Shown here: positions 27,160-37,426 of the stretch, one piece after another
Position numbering within the stretch: position 1 is the stretch's first letter
Layout of the letters: every line of letters starts with the position of its first letter
NCBI RefSeq assembly: GCF_003815715.1
Contig: NZ_CP033922.1
Coordinates: forward strand, 3,086,001 to 3,150,000
Length of the DNA stretch: 64,000 nt
Direction: 5' to 3'
From: Chryseobacterium sp. G0162
GTDB lineage: Bacteria; Bacteroidota; Bacteroidia; Flavobacteriales; Weeksellaceae
Notes under the pieces: generated by a model
The model's input: only the letters and a program-made list of their open reading frames with translations
What the model was told of the DNA's origin: nothing
Databases searched by the model: none
Program-made: the position numbers and the translations under genes

Positions 27160-27289
27160 ATAATATTTCTCACTTTTTCAGATTCCTGATGGTCTTTTCA
27201 CTTGTTTCATTTACATATTTAATTGAAACCGGTTATTGGATTGGCCTTTCTATAAAATAAGCACAAAAAACAACAAATATAAACTAAGA

Positions 27290-28444
27290 ATGAAAAACAA
27301 ATTATTCACTCTAGCACTTTTATCTGTCGGATTTTCCATATCTGCACAGGTTGGGATTAACATCGACCAGCCTCAGGCTAGTCTTGATGTGGTGGGCTTT
27401 CCATCAAATACTAATAAACTTGATGGAGTTATTGCTCCAAGACTTACAGGAGTACAGCTGAAAGCTAAAAATTATACGGCTGCTCAAACCGGAGCAATAG
27501 TATATGTAACTTCTGCCGAAACAGCTCCTACCGGGCAAACTGTAAATGTCATAGCTCCCGGTTACTATTATTTTGACGGAACAAAATGGGGAAATTTAAA
27601 TGGAGACTGGCGTACTGTAGGTAACGGCGGTACAATAGCAACTTCCTCAACGTTAGGAACAGATATTTCTACCGGAAATTATTTGGGAACAAGTGATGGA
27701 CAGAATCTTGTATTGGCCACTCAAAAAAATGTCAAAGCAATACTTGATATAAACGGAACATTGCAAGGGGGCAACTCCAATGATGCAACAGGCTCCTATG
27801 CCGCTTTTTCCTGGGGATCAAATAATACAACCAATTCAACATCTTCCAATGTTGCTATCGGAAGAAATAATACAGCTACTGCAATCAATGCTAATTTTCC
27901 AGCAGTAGCTATCGGGGCCAATAACTCGGCTACCAGTGGTGCAAAAATTATTGGGAATTCCAACACGGCAACTGGGGCCAATCATTTTGTATTTGGAAAT
28001 TCGAATACAGTGAGTGGTGCAACAGGACTTACGCTAGGGAATCTACATAACAACAAAGGTGGAATTGCTATAGGTAGCGGAAATACAGTAGATCCCAATA
28101 GCTTTGCTGTGGGCTCAGCAAGTTCGGCCGTGGGAGGCAAAGCATTTGTAGTAGGGTTTTCCGGAACTGCTAATTCAGGACAAACAGTATATACAAACGG
28201 AACGCAGGTGTTTTTTAATGAGAATAACGCAGCAACTACTGATGTAGGAATCAACATGATTCCCAGTTCGGTAAACTTTGCAGATCTGGAAGTGAGTAAA
28301 GCAATACAAATTAAAGCGAATACGAGACCCACCTGTGATGCCTCCAATGCTGGAACTATTATATACGAAGTATCATTATCAGTAGGGAGCTTTGTTGGAT
28401 GTAAGCAGACCGGTGCCAGTGTCTTTACATGGCAGACCCTTTAA
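27290..28444 (+). CDS. Exported protein with VGIN module and YadA-head-like repeats
   Basis: A 384-residue protein. I chose the ATG at 27290, which gives a clean signal peptide (MKNKLFTLALLSVGFSISAQ), over an upstream in-frame TTG at 27236. The QVGINIDQPQASLDVVG module follows. At about residues 187-292 there is a run of short repeats such as NVAIGRNNTAT, AVAIGANNSAT, KIIGNSNTATG, FVFGNSNTVSG and GIAIGSGNTV. These match the AIGxxxxA pattern of YadA-type left-handed beta-roll heads. It may be trimeric and adhesive (inference). No YadA membrane anchor or T9SS domain is seen. The next gene starts 35 nt after. Confidence 0.75.
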   Translation: MKNKLFTLALLSVGFSISAQVGINIDQPQASLDVVGFPSNTNKLDGVIAPRLTGVQLKAKNYTAAQTGAIVYVTSAETAPTGQTVNVIAPGYYYFDGTKWGNLNGDWRTVGNGGTIATSSTLGTDISTGNYLGTSDGQNLVLATQKNVKAILDINGTLQGGNSNDATGSYAAFSWGSNNTTNSTSSNVAIGRNNTATAINANFPAVAIGANNSATSGAKIIGNSNTATGANHFVFGNSNTVSGATGLTLGNLHNNKGGIAIGSGNTVDPNSFAVGSASSAVGGKAFVVGFSGTANSGQTVYTNGTQVFFNENNAATTDVGINMIPSSVNFADLEVSKAIQIKANTRPTCDASNAGTIIYEVSLSVGSFVGCKQTGASVFTWQTL

Positions 28445-28479
28445 TAGAGAAAAACACAAACTTTATAAAACAATACAAA

Positions 28480-31080
28480 ATGACCAAAAAATTATTCGAG
28501 AAACTAGCTGCAATGCTTATGACATTGATGATGTCTGCGGTAGTATTTGCACAGCAAGGGTATGAACCGATCCGTGGAATGGGAGTGGAAGCAAAACCGG
28601 TAAACAATTCCGGGATTTGTTTGGCATGTTACAACGGAAGCATGAATCCGGTTGTGGATGCCAGCCTGGACAATAGTGTGAGTATGGGGAACTTCGCTTC
28701 TTTAATAAGTGGGAACGGAATCTCTGTAAAAAATAAGAATACCACTTATCCGGCAGGATATATTACCGGATTTAATGTGGATCTTGGAACAAGCTTTATT
28801 ACAATTGATCTTTTAAGTTCATTAAGAATTAGTACATATAAAAATGGAGTTCTTCAGGAAACTACAACAAGCAGTACGCTTTTATCAGTGCCTGCATTTG
28901 GTGAAAGCAAAAACAGAATATTCTTGCATTTTAAGACTTCTAAGGAATTTGATGAAGTGAGATTGTATCAAACCAATGTTCTTTCCGTATTCAGTGCAAT
29001 GAACGTGTATTATGCATTTGCATTCGATCCTGCCAGAGTACCGGTAGATAACAATGGGATTTGTGATGATATCATTGCAGGAAGTGGTGTGGATGGTAAT
29101 GTGTCCGGAAGCAGCAGTTTTCTTGCTCCGCTTTCTTACGTTCAGAATAAAGAGAATATCGGTGATGGAAATAAAAACTCCTTCGGGAAAATAGTTCTTC
29201 CTATAGGATTATTAGGATCTTATTCGGTAGGAGTATTAGATAAAAATCAAGTATATCCTGCAGGGAACAGAACTGGGTTTGTAATTGAGCCTGACGATCA
29301 GGGGAAATTGTTAAGTGCTGAGTTTTTAAAGAATATTACGATTGAAACTTACTTATTTGGACAGCTGCAAGATTCTAAACAACTTTCAGACGGTGGAGGA
29401 TTGATTAATATTAAAGTTATTGGATATGGTTCAGGGAAACAAAAAATAACTTTAACAACCACTAAGCCTTTCAATGAAGTAAGATTGAAGATTACCCAGA
29501 CGGTAGGATTTAACCTGGGAGCACTTAAAGTGTATTATGCTTTTGAAGAGCCGGTCTCTTGTGAATGTGATGATAAAATTCAGACCAGCGGTTCAGCGGT
29601 ACCTGGAAATTTAGTAACAGGATCAAGCTGGACATCAGGACCTGGATTTCTTGGTCTTATTTTAGCTAAAATGACAAATCCGGAAGCCATTGTTGATAAT
29701 AATCCATCCAATTACGCAACGGCAACAGTTCCGGCTGCCTCTATCTTCAGTATTTTCTCCGCATTTGCTACCGTAAGCAGTAATAGTATGCTTCCTGCTA
29801 ATACGATGGCGGGGTTTACTGTGGAAAAAGCAGGAAATCTTCTTGGGGTAAGCGTTCTTGAAAATATTAGTGTAACATTGTATAATGGAAACTCTGTAAC
29901 AGATACTTTTACCAGCTCAGGAAGTCTTATCAGCGGAAATTTCTTTACAACAAACTCCAATAAATTTTATGTAGGAGGAAAGGCTACGAAACCTTTTAAC
30001 AGAATGAAAATTACCTTCAATAGTGGTACTGCTGTTCGTATTCCTCAAAACTATTACATCTATAACGCATTTGCCAGCAAAGATGATGATAATGATGGGG
30101 TTCCAAACTGTTTCGATCGTTGTCCTGGAGGAGATGACAGTATTGATAATAACGGTAATGGTATTCCGGATTGTGCAGAAGGATGTACAGTGGTGAATGA
30201 TAAATCGCCTACATTGGATACGGATGGAGACGGAATTGTAGATGCGTGTGATTTTGATTCTGATAATGATGGTATTCCAGATTCTATGGAAGACTTTGAT
30301 AAAAATGGAAAATTTGAAGACGATGACTTGGAAGGAGATATCTTAATTACTCCTATATTGGGCGATGCTATTCCAAATTACCGTGATTTGGACTCTGATA
30401 ACGATGGAATTTTAGATCTTTTTGAATCAGGTATTCCGGTTTCAGTGATTAACCAGATCGATGCAGACCATAATGGTATTATTGATAGTGGTGTTCAAGT
30501 AGGTAAAAACGGGTTAGCAGATATCTTGGAAACGTATCCTGATTCCGGTACTTTAAAATATCCGATTAGAAATACCGATGGAGATAATCTTCCTGACTTC
30601 CTTGATATCACTTCTAACGGTTCAGACTTTGATCTGTATCAAATAGGCAAGGGAAATCTTGATACATTAGGTGGAGGATTTATTTCTACAATCAATGATA
30701 GTGATAAAGATGGTATTCAGGCAGTAGTAGATACTGATCTTGTGAAAAGAGGAGCTCCGAATTCTCCACTTTCACCGTATGCTTCATTGCTTAAAAATGG
30801 ATTGAATAATTCTGCAAAAATGGGGGAATCTTCAGAAATAAGAGAGGCAGCAGATGATGTGAAAATCTATCCTAATCCTATCAAAGCTGGAGAAAATCTT
30901 ATGATTACAGCAGCTGAGGAAGGAACTTATACATTATTCTCTGCAGAAGGAAAGGCTGTAAAGTCTGGTAAATTCTCAGCACGTACAGGTGTAGATACTG
31001 GTTCATTGCCTACGGGAATTTATATCATTAACATAGAAACCAAATCAACGATAAAATCTTATAAGGTAATTGTGAAATAA
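28480..31080 (+). CDS. Large T9SS surface protein: three internal repeats, thrombospondin type 3 repeats, sorting domain
   Basis: An 866-residue protein, start at ATG 28480 (an in-frame ATG at 28429 overlaps the previous gene and has no signal peptide). A signal peptide (about 1-25) precedes three copies of a domain at about 46-180, 194-355 and 361-533. Each has YPAGxxTGF or an equivalent, a strand with TYxNGxLQ-like residues, and KPFNEVRL...VYYAFA-like endings. From about 535 to 650 there are Asp-rich calcium-binding thrombospondin type 3 repeats (DDDNDGVPNCFDRCPGG, DTDGDGIVDACDFDSDNDG). The C-terminus is a type A sorting domain (KIYPNPIKAGENLMI ... GIYIINIETKSTIKSYKVIVK). Confidence 0.85.
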   Translation: MTKKLFEKLAAMLMTLMMSAVVFAQQGYEPIRGMGVEAKPVNNSGICLACYNGSMNPVVDASLDNSVSMGNFASLISGNGISVKNKNTTYPAGYITGFNVDLGTSFITIDLLSSLRISTYKNGVLQETTTSSTLLSVPAFGESKNRIFLHFKTSKEFDEVRLYQTNVLSVFSAMNVYYAFAFDPARVPVDNNGICDDIIAGSGVDGNVSGSSSFLAPLSYVQNKENIGDGNKNSFGKIVLPIGLLGSYSVGVLDKNQVYPAGNRTGFVIEPDDQGKLLSAEFLKNITIETYLFGQLQDSKQLSDGGGLINIKVIGYGSGKQKITLTTTKPFNEVRLKITQTVGFNLGALKVYYAFEEPVSCECDDKIQTSGSAVPGNLVTGSSWTSGPGFLGLILAKMTNPEAIVDNNPSNYATATVPAASIFSIFSAFATVSSNSMLPANTMAGFTVEKAGNLLGVSVLENISVTLYNGNSVTDTFTSSGSLISGNFFTTNSNKFYVGGKATKPFNRMKITFNSGTAVRIPQNYYIYNAFASKDDDNDGVPNCFDRCPGGDDSIDNNGNGIPDCAEGCTVVNDKSPTLDTDGDGIVDACDFDSDNDGIPDSMEDFDKNGKFEDDDLEGDILITPILGDAIPNYRDLDSDNDGILDLFESGIPVSVINQIDADHNGIIDSGVQVGKNGLADILETYPDSGTLKYPIRNTDGDNLPDFLDITSNGSDFDLYQIGKGNLDTLGGGFISTINDSDKDGIQAVVDTDLVKRGAPNSPLSPYASLLKNGLNNSAKMGESSEIREAADDVKIYPNPIKAGENLMITAAEEGTYTLFSAEGKAVKSGKFSARTGVDTGSLPTGIYIINIETKSTIKSYKVIVK

Positions 31081-31145
31081 TCATAAGAAAGATGTAAAGC
31101 ACTCTCTTACAACTGAATATAAAGATTAAGTAATAAAGAAACAGA

Positions 31146-31177
31146 AGAGTCTGAATTTTATTCAGACTCTTTTTTTG
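31146..31177 (+). terminator. Terminator after the large T9SS protein
   Basis: AGAGTCTGAAT / ATTCAGACTCT hairpin followed by seven T. Confidence 0.9.
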
Positions 31178-31270
31178 ATGTAGAATATATCATCTTATAA
31201 TGAATATTAACACTTAAAATTATTTTAATTATTGCTTTTTTTGTAATGTTGCCGTTGTTAATAAATTATT

Positions 31271-32509
31271 ATGAAAAACACACAATTAGTAAAAACAATT
31301 ATTTTGTTCTTTATGGTATCTGGCTACTGTACAGTCAGGGCTCAGTATAATCCTAATCAGGACTTAGATGGTGATGGGATTATTAACTCTGTTGATTTGG
31401 ATGACGATAATGATGGTATTCCTGATCTTCTTGAAAGTCCCCCGTCTAATACTGTTGTTAACGGCTCTTTTACCAGTGTTTCTGCTCCGTGGGTGCTGGC
31501 ATCAAGCTGGGTATATAACAGTGCTGGGGGAAATGTGAGTATTACTGATAATAATGTTTCTAATATAGATTTGAAGCAGACTATCAATAATCTTAACCGG
31601 ACAGATGGAATTGTTGCGCTGACCATGACATTAGGGGCACAGGACGGTAGTAATGCAGCAGGTTCCACAGGAACTCTGCAGATTCTTCTGAATAACACTC
31701 TGTATGCAACAATAAATAACGGTACCACAAGAAATACCACTACTAATAATGTTACAATAACATTGGCAAATGGTGCAACATCTAATTTTGTGGCTTTTAC
31801 AACAGCTAATAATACCGGGTATACCACGCGTACTTTTACGATTAATATTCCGTACAATTCTCCGGGAACAGCTGATCTGATTTTCAGGGCTACGTTGGCT
31901 TTAGATGACTGGCAGCTTGATGATGTATCTATTCCTGCTTATATCTTAGATACAGACGGTGATGGAATTCCTAATTATCAAGACCTGGACTCAGACAATG
32001 ATGGCTGTTTTGATTCTATTGAGGGAGACGAAAACGTAAAACTTTCTCAAATTAATTCATCGGGAGTTATACTAGGGGCAGTAGATGCTCAGGGAGTACC
32101 ACAGCTTGTCAATGCAGGCGGGGCAGCTGATATAGGTGGTGATCAGGGACAAGGAATAGGTTCTTCTCAAGATGCAGCGGTGAATGCTTGTCTTTGTTAT
32201 AAACCATCAGTAACATCCGGGACTGCTCTGAATACAAATCAGGGAATTACCGCTTTGAATAGAGCTGGTACAAATGGTGGTAACTGGCCAATGGTGAGAA
32301 AAGGAGGATGGATAGCACTTGAAGCTAAAACGAAAGGTTTTGTACCGAACAGACTTACTACAGCGCAAATTTCAGCAATTCCTGCTGCCAATCTTGTGGA
32401 GGGGATGATGGTATACAATGTTACTTCAGATTGTCTTCAAATAAATATTGATGGTACCCCCGCAGGATGGAAATGTTTTAATACACAAACATGTGTAGAT
32501 GTTAACTAA
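31271..32509 (+). CDS. Exported protein with thrombospondin type 3 repeats
   Basis: A 412-residue protein with a signal peptide (about 1-24). Immediately after it is a calcium-binding repeat, DLDGDGIINSVDLDDDNDG. A beta-rich middle domain of about 165 residues follows, then a second repeat (DTDGDGIPNYQDLDSDNDG). The end contains GMMVYNVTSDCLQINI and a Trp-Lys-Cys segment, as in other VGIN-type surface proteins. There is no clear T9SS sorting domain. The function is unknown; possibly a surface or envelope structural protein. Confidence 0.75.
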   Translation: MKNTQLVKTIILFFMVSGYCTVRAQYNPNQDLDGDGIINSVDLDDDNDGIPDLLESPPSNTVVNGSFTSVSAPWVLASSWVYNSAGGNVSITDNNVSNIDLKQTINNLNRTDGIVALTMTLGAQDGSNAAGSTGTLQILLNNTLYATINNGTTRNTTTNNVTITLANGATSNFVAFTTANNTGYTTRTFTINIPYNSPGTADLIFRATLALDDWQLDDVSIPAYILDTDGDGIPNYQDLDSDNDGCFDSIEGDENVKLSQINSSGVILGAVDAQGVPQLVNAGGAADIGGDQGQGIGSSQDAAVNACLCYKPSVTSGTALNTNQGITALNRAGTNGGNWPMVRKGGWIALEAKTKGFVPNRLTTAQISAIPAANLVEGMMVYNVTSDCLQINIDGTPAGWKCFNTQTCVDVN

Positions 32510-32522
32510 TAAATTTAAAATA

Positions 32523-33056
32523 ATGAAAAATATAATATTAATTGGGTTCCTTTTATTTTCTTTATCCACAAGTGCGCAGGTAGCTATTGGTAAAACCTCT
32601 GTAGCTTCTCCATCTGTATCTCTTGATTTTGGAGCAGGTAACAGAGGGGTTATTTTACCTTGGGTTACAAATGTAGCCTCTGTCACGGGAGCTGTTAACG
32701 GAACAATGACATATGATCTCGCGGATAAAAAAGTAAAGGTGAAATATGCATCAGGATGGAAAGATCTTTCCGTAAATACATCAGGAACTACTGTTGATCC
32801 CCTTACAAGCATTGACGGGGCTGTTATTCAGAATTCTGCAACCGAAAGTTCTACTGCCAAAGTTGCTATTGGAACATTGACATCGACTGCAGGAGTATTG
32901 GTTTTAGAAGACACTAATAAGGCTATGGTTCTCCCTAAAGTTGCCAATCCCCAGCTTACCATTGTCAATCCTGCACCAGGTATGATGGTTTACGATACGG
33001 TAACTAAGCTCTTGGCAGTCTTCAATGGAAATGTCTGGACTTTCTGGAAACAATAA
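32523..33056 (+). CDS. Exported protein of the VGIN-like surface family
   Basis: A 177-residue protein. The start at ATG 32523 gives a signal peptide (MKNIILIGFLLFSLSTSAQ); an earlier ATG at 32499 overlaps the previous gene. Mature protein begins VAIGKTSVASPSVSLDFG, a variant of the VGINT module, and ends with PGMMVYDTVTKLLAVFNGNVW, the closing motif of these proteins. It shares that end with the upstream gene. It lies 14 nt after it, so co-transcription is likely. The function is unknown. Confidence 0.7.
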   Translation: MKNIILIGFLLFSLSTSAQVAIGKTSVASPSVSLDFGAGNRGVILPWVTNVASVTGAVNGTMTYDLADKKVKVKYASGWKDLSVNTSGTTVDPLTSIDGAVIQNSATESSTAKVAIGTLTSTAGVLVLEDTNKAMVLPKVANPQLTIVNPAPGMMVYDTVTKLLAVFNGNVWTFWKQ

Positions 33057-33085
33057 CACATCCTAAAAAGATTATATAAATATTT

Positions 33086-33114
33086 AACCACTTCAAAATG
33101 AAGTGGTTTTTATT
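33086..33114 (+). terminator. Terminator before the rpoBC promoter
   Basis: AACCACTTC / GAAGTGGTT hairpin followed by TTTATTT; it overlaps the TTTG of the rpoB promoter by two bases. Confidence 0.85.
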
Positions 33115-33144
33115 TGTTATTATGAATGATTTTTTGTATCTTTG
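33113..33144 (+). promoter_or_regulatory. rpoBC promoter with a long leader
   Basis: TTTG at 33113-33116, a 20-nt spacer and TATCTTTG at 33137-33144. The transcript would carry a leader of about 330 nt before rpoB. That leader (33150-33482) has no supported ORF. It ends in a pyrimidine-rich stretch near 33380-33430. Confidence 0.75.
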
Positions 33145-33482
33145 CCCCTCTTTTGGCGCGAAAAATTGTTTGTAAGTTTATAAAATACTGAAAATCAACT
33201 CTTTCATTGTGTAGAACATGAAAGGGATTTCGTATTTATAAATATTGCGGTAATACCGTCTCAAAAGTAAGAAAAATATTTTGCATTACGCTGTGAAAAG
33301 ATATACCAGTGTTGCAGTTAGGATCAGATCAAAGACCTAAAGAGCATAGAATGAAGAATAAAGGCCGATAATTGCGCCAAAATTTTCTTTACTTTTTCTT
33401 TTTTTTATTGCCTTTTACCCTTTTTCTGTCCTGATATTTTTAAATGAATCAAAATATTTTTTAACCCTTTCTTAAAAGTTTT

Positions 33483-36400
33483 ATGAGTAAAACAAAATCA
33501 ACAACTCAAGGAAATCCGAGAATTAATTTCTCATCAGCGAAAGGAAAAATTGTAACTCCAGACTTCTTGGATATCCAAATCGAGTCTTTCAGAGAATTTT
33601 TCCAGCTTGATACACTTCCTGAAGCCAGAAAGACAGAAGCTCTTTACAAGACTTTCCAAGAGAATTTCCCAATTACGGATTCAAGAAACCAATTCGTATT
33701 AGAATTCCTAGACTATCTGGTAGATTCTCCACGTTATTCAATCGATGAGTGTGTGGAAAGAGGACTTACTTATTCAGTTCCTCTAAAAGCAAGACTTAAA
33801 CTGTACTGTACTGACCCGGAACACGAAGATTTCCAAACAGTGGTTCAGGATGTATATTTAGGTCCGGTTCCTTACATGACTCCTTCTGGTTCATTCATTA
33901 TCAATGGAGCAGAGCGTGTAATCGTAACTCAGTTACACAGATCTCCGGGTGTATTCTTCGGACAAACTTACCACGCTAACGGAACCAAACTTTACTATTC
34001 AAGAATTATCCCTTTTAAAGGATCTTGGATGGAATTCACAACGGATATCAACAGCGTAATGTACGCGTATATCGACCGTAAGAAAAAGTTACCATTAACA
34101 ACTTTATTAAGAGCTATCGGTTACGAATCTGATAAGGATATCCTTCAGATCTTCGACCTTGCTGAAGAGGTGAAAGTTTCTAAAGCTGCCCTTAAAAAAG
34201 TAGAAGGGAGAACATTGGCTGCGAGAGTATTGAACACATGGTTCGAAGATTTCGTAGACGAAGATACAGGTGAAGTAGTTTCTATCGAAAGAAACGAAAT
34301 CATCTTAGATAGAGAGACTATCCTTGAAAAAGAACACTTAGATCTTATCTTGGATGCTGGGGTGAAATCTATCCTGATTCACAAAGAAAACAGCAATGAA
34401 TTCTCTATCATCCAGAATACATTACAAAAAGACCCTACGAACTCTGAGAAAGAAGCAGTAGAGTACATCTATCGTCAGTTAAGAAACGCAGATCCACCAG
34501 ATGAGGAAACTGCAAGAGGAATCATTGAAAAATTATTCTTCTCTGAGCAGAGATATTCATTAGGTGAAGTAGGACGTTACAGACTAAACAAAAAATTAGG
34601 TCTTAATATCCCAACTACAACTGAGGTTCTTACAAAAGAAGATATCATTGCAATCGTAAGACACTTGATCGAGCTTGTGAACTCTAAAGCTGAGGTTGAT
34701 GATATCGACCACTTATCAAACAGAAGAATTAAAACTGTTGGTGAGCAATTAGCAGGACAGTTCGGAGTAGGTCTTTCAAGAATTGCAAGAACAATCAAGG
34801 AGAGAATGAACGTTAGAGATAACGAAATCTTTACTCCACTTGACCTTGTTAATGCTAAGACTTTAACCTCTGTAATTAACTCATTCTTCGGTACCAACCA
34901 GCTATCTCAGTTCATGGACCAAACCAACCCTCTATCAGAGATCACTCACAAGAGAAGATTATCTGCACTAGGGCCTGGTGGTTTATCAAGAGAAAGAGCA
35001 GGTTTCGAGGTTCGTGACGTTCACCATACTCACTACGGAAGAATTTGTCCGATTGAAACTCCGGAAGGACCAAACATCGGGTTGATTTCATCTTTAGGGA
35101 TTTATGCAAAAATCAACAACCTTGGTTTCATAGAAACTCCATATAGAAAAGTAGAAGATGGTAAGATTAATCTTAACGCAGATCCTATTTACCTAAATGC
35201 AGAAGACGAAGAAGACAAAGTAATTGCTCAGGCAAACGTTGAATTGAGTGATAATGGTGATTTCTTAACAGACAGAATTATTGCAAGATTAGATGGTGAC
35301 TACCCGGTAGTTGAACCAGCTCAGGTTAACCTTATCGACGTTGCACCAAACCAGATTTCTGGTATTTCCGCTTCTCTAATTCCATTCTTGGAGCATGATG
35401 ATGCGAACCGTGCATTGATGGGATCTAACATGATGCGTCAGGCCGTTCCTCTATTGAAGCCACAGGCTCCAGTTGTAGGTACAGGGCTTGAGCAACAAGT
35501 TGCAAGAGACTCTAGAATCTTAATTAACGCTGAAGGTACAGGTACTGTAGAGTACGTAGATGCTGACAGAATCGTTATTAAATATGAAAGAAGCGAAGAC
35601 GAAGATTTAGTACAATTCGAGTCTGCTACTAAAACATATAAACTTACTAAGTTTAGAAAAACTAACCAGAGTACAACGATTACCCTAAGACCAAACGTAA
35701 GAGTAGGTGATGTAGTGGAAAAAGGACAAGTACTTTGCGACGGTTATGCTACTGAAAAAGGAGAATTAGCTCTTGGTAGAAACTTAGTGGTAGCGTTCAT
35801 GCCTTGGAAAGGGTATAACTTCGAGGATGCGATCGTAATCAACGAGAAAGTTGTACGTGAAGACTGGTTTACTTCAATCCACGTAGATGAATATTCACTG
35901 GAAGTTCGTGATACTAAATTAGGTATGGAAGAACTTACGGCTGATATTCCAAACGTATCTGAAGAAGCTACTAAAGACCTTGATGAGAACGGTATGATCA
36001 GAATCGGTGCTGAAGTGAAGCCTGGAGATATCATGATTGGTAAAATTACTCCAAAAGGTGAATCTGACCCGACTCCTGAAGAAAAACTTCTTAGAGCAAT
36101 CTTCGGTGATAAAGCTGGTGATGTAAAAGATGCATCATTAAAAGCTGACTCTTCATTAAGAGGAGTTGTTATCAACAAGAAATTGTTCTCTAGAAACATT
36201 AAAGACAAAAAGAAAAGAACTGAAGAAAAACTTAAACTTGAAGAGATTGAAAACACTTACAAGGCTAAGTTTGACGAGTTGAGAAACACTTTAATTGAAA
36301 AATTAAATACACTGGTAAGCGGTAAAACTTCTCAAGGGGTACAAAATGACCTTGATGAAGAGATTATCGGTAAAGGGGTGAAGTTTACTCACAAGTTATT

Positions 36401-37304
36401 AACTTCAGTTGAAGATTATGTAAATGTTAGCGGTTCAGACTGGACAGTAGACGCTGACAAGAATGAATTGATCAAACAATTGATTCACAATTACAAAATC
36501 AAATATAACGACATCCAAGGGGTTAAAAACCGTGAGAAATTTGCAATTTCAATCGGAGATGAGCTTCCAGCAGGGATCATGAAGTTAGCTAAAGTTTACA
36601 TCGCTAAGAAACGTAAACTGAATGTAGGGGATAAGATGGCAGGACGTCACGGTAACAAAGGTATCGTATCAAGAATCGTTCGTGAAGAAGATATGCCATT
36701 CCTGGAAGACGGAACACCAGTAGATATTGTATTGAATCCACTAGGGGTACCTTCTCGTATGAACATCGGACAGATTTATGAAACAGTTCTTGGATGGGCT
36801 GGTCAGAAGTTAGGTATGAAGTTCGCTACGCCAATCTTTGATGGAGCTAGTCTTGATCAGATTACTGAGTATACTGAGAAAGCAGGCCTTCCTAAATTCG
36901 GTCACACTCACCTTTATGATGGTGGTACCGGAGAAAGATTTACACAGGCAGCTACCGTGGGTGTTATCTACATGCTGAAACTAGGACACATGGTTGATGA
37001 TAAGATGCACGCACGTTCTATTGGTCCTTACTCATTGATTACTCAGCAGCCGTTAGGAGGTAAAGCTCAGTTCGGTGGTCAGAGATTCGGAGAGATGGAG
37101 GTTTGGGCACTTGAAGCATTCGGTGCATCTAACATCTTGAGAGAGATCTTGACAGTGAAGTCGGATGACGTGATTGGTAGAGCAAAAACTTATGAAGCAA
37201 TTGCAAAAGGTGAATCTATGCCTGAACCAGGTATTCCAGAATCATTCAACGTATTACTTCACGAGTTACAAGGTCTTGGATTAGACGTAAGATTGGAGGA
37301 GTAA
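33483..37304 (+). CDS. rpoB: DNA-directed RNA polymerase subunit beta
   Basis: The 1273-residue beta subunit of RNA polymerase. The rifampicin-resistance region is easily found ([19 protein letters not shown], then [17 protein letters not shown]). The positions usually mutated in resistance (Q, D, H, R and S equivalents of E. coli 513, 516, 526, 529 and 531) are wild type. Conserved [32 protein letters not shown] and a C-terminal [14 protein letters not shown] are present. It is transcribed with rpoC from its own promoter. Confidence 0.99.
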   Translation: MSKTKSTTQGNPRINFSSAKGKIVTPDFLDIQIESFREFFQLDTLPEARKTEALYKTFQENFPITDSRNQFVLEFLDYLVDSPRYSIDECVERGLTYSVPLKARLKLYCTDPEHEDFQTVVQDVYLGPVPYMTPSGSFIINGAERVIVTQLHRSPGVFFGQTYHANGTKLYYSRIIPFKGSWMEFTTDINSVMYAYIDRKKKLPLTTLLRAIGYESDKDILQIFDLAEEVKVSKAALKKVEGRTLAARVLNTWFEDFVDEDTGEVVSIERNEIILDRETILEKEHLDLILDAGVKSILIHKENSNEFSIIQNTLQKDPTNSEKEAVEYIYRQLRNADPPDEETARGIIEKLFFSEQRYSLGEVGRYRLNKKLGLNIPTTTEVLTKEDIIAIVRHLIELVNSKAEVDDIDHLSNRRIKTVGEQLAGQFGVGLSRIARTIKERMNVRDNEIFTPLDLVNAKTLTSVINSFFGTNQLSQFMDQTNPLSEITHKRRLSALGPGGLSRERAGFEVRDVHHTHYGRICPIETPEGPNIGLISSLGIYAKINNLGFIETPYRKVEDGKINLNADPIYLNAEDEEDKVIAQANVELSDNGDFLTDRIIARLDGDYPVVEPAQVNLIDVAPNQISGISASLIPFLEHDDANRALMGSNMMRQAVPLLKPQAPVVGTGLEQQVARDSRILINAEGTGTVEYVDADRIVIKYERSEDEDLVQFESATKTYKLTKFRKTNQSTTITLRPNVRVGDVVEKGQVLCDGYATEKGELALGRNLVVAFMPWKGYNFEDAIVINEKVVREDWFTSIHVDEYSLEVRDTKLGMEELTADIPNVSEEATKDLDENGMIRIGAEVKPGDIMIGKITPKGESDPTPEEKLLRAIFGDKAGDVKDASLKADSSLRGVVINKKLFSRNIKDKKKRTEEKLKLEEIENTYKAKFDELRNTLIEKLNTLVSGKTSQGVQNDLDEEIIGKGVKFTHKLLTSVEDYVNVSGSDWTVDADKNELIKQLIHNYKIKYNDIQGVKNREKFAISIGDELPAGIMKLAKVYIAKKRKLNVGDKMAGRHGNKGIVSRIVREEDMPFLEDGTPVDIVLNPLGVPSRMNIGQIYETVLGWAGQKLGMKFATPIFDGASLDQITEYTEKAGLPKFGHTHLYDGGTGERFTQAATVGVIYMLKLGHMVDDKMHARSIGPYSLITQQPLGGKAQFGGQRFGEMEVWALEAFGASNILREILTVKSDDVIGRAKTYEAIAKGESMPEPGIPESFNVLLHELQGLGLDVRLEE

Positions 37305-37426
37305 GATATCAGATGTCAGACACAAGATGTCAGACTATGACACTCTAAGAATTTTATAATCCTTGAATTTGGAATGATGATTTCCTCTGAAATCTGAAAT
37401 CTGAAATCTAAAATCTAAAAAAAATT
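37305..37426 (+). repeat. Short direct repeats in the rpoB-rpoC gap
   Basis: Two near copies of AGATGTCAGAC (about 37311 and 37327) and a heptad run GAAATCTGAAATCTG continuing as AAATCTAAAATCTA (about 37390-37418). The 122-bp gap is unusually long for rpoBC. A similar AT-rich repeat lies after rpoC. Confidence 0.8.

Noticed and set aside
35744..36256. A 170-codon minus-strand frame inside rpoB
   Set aside because: It is Ser-rich antisense to conserved beta-subunit sequence and shows no protein-like motif.
37390..37418. Heptad repeats in the rpoBC gap considered as a CRISPR-like array
   Set aside because: The unit is only 7 bp and there are no spacers or cas genes.
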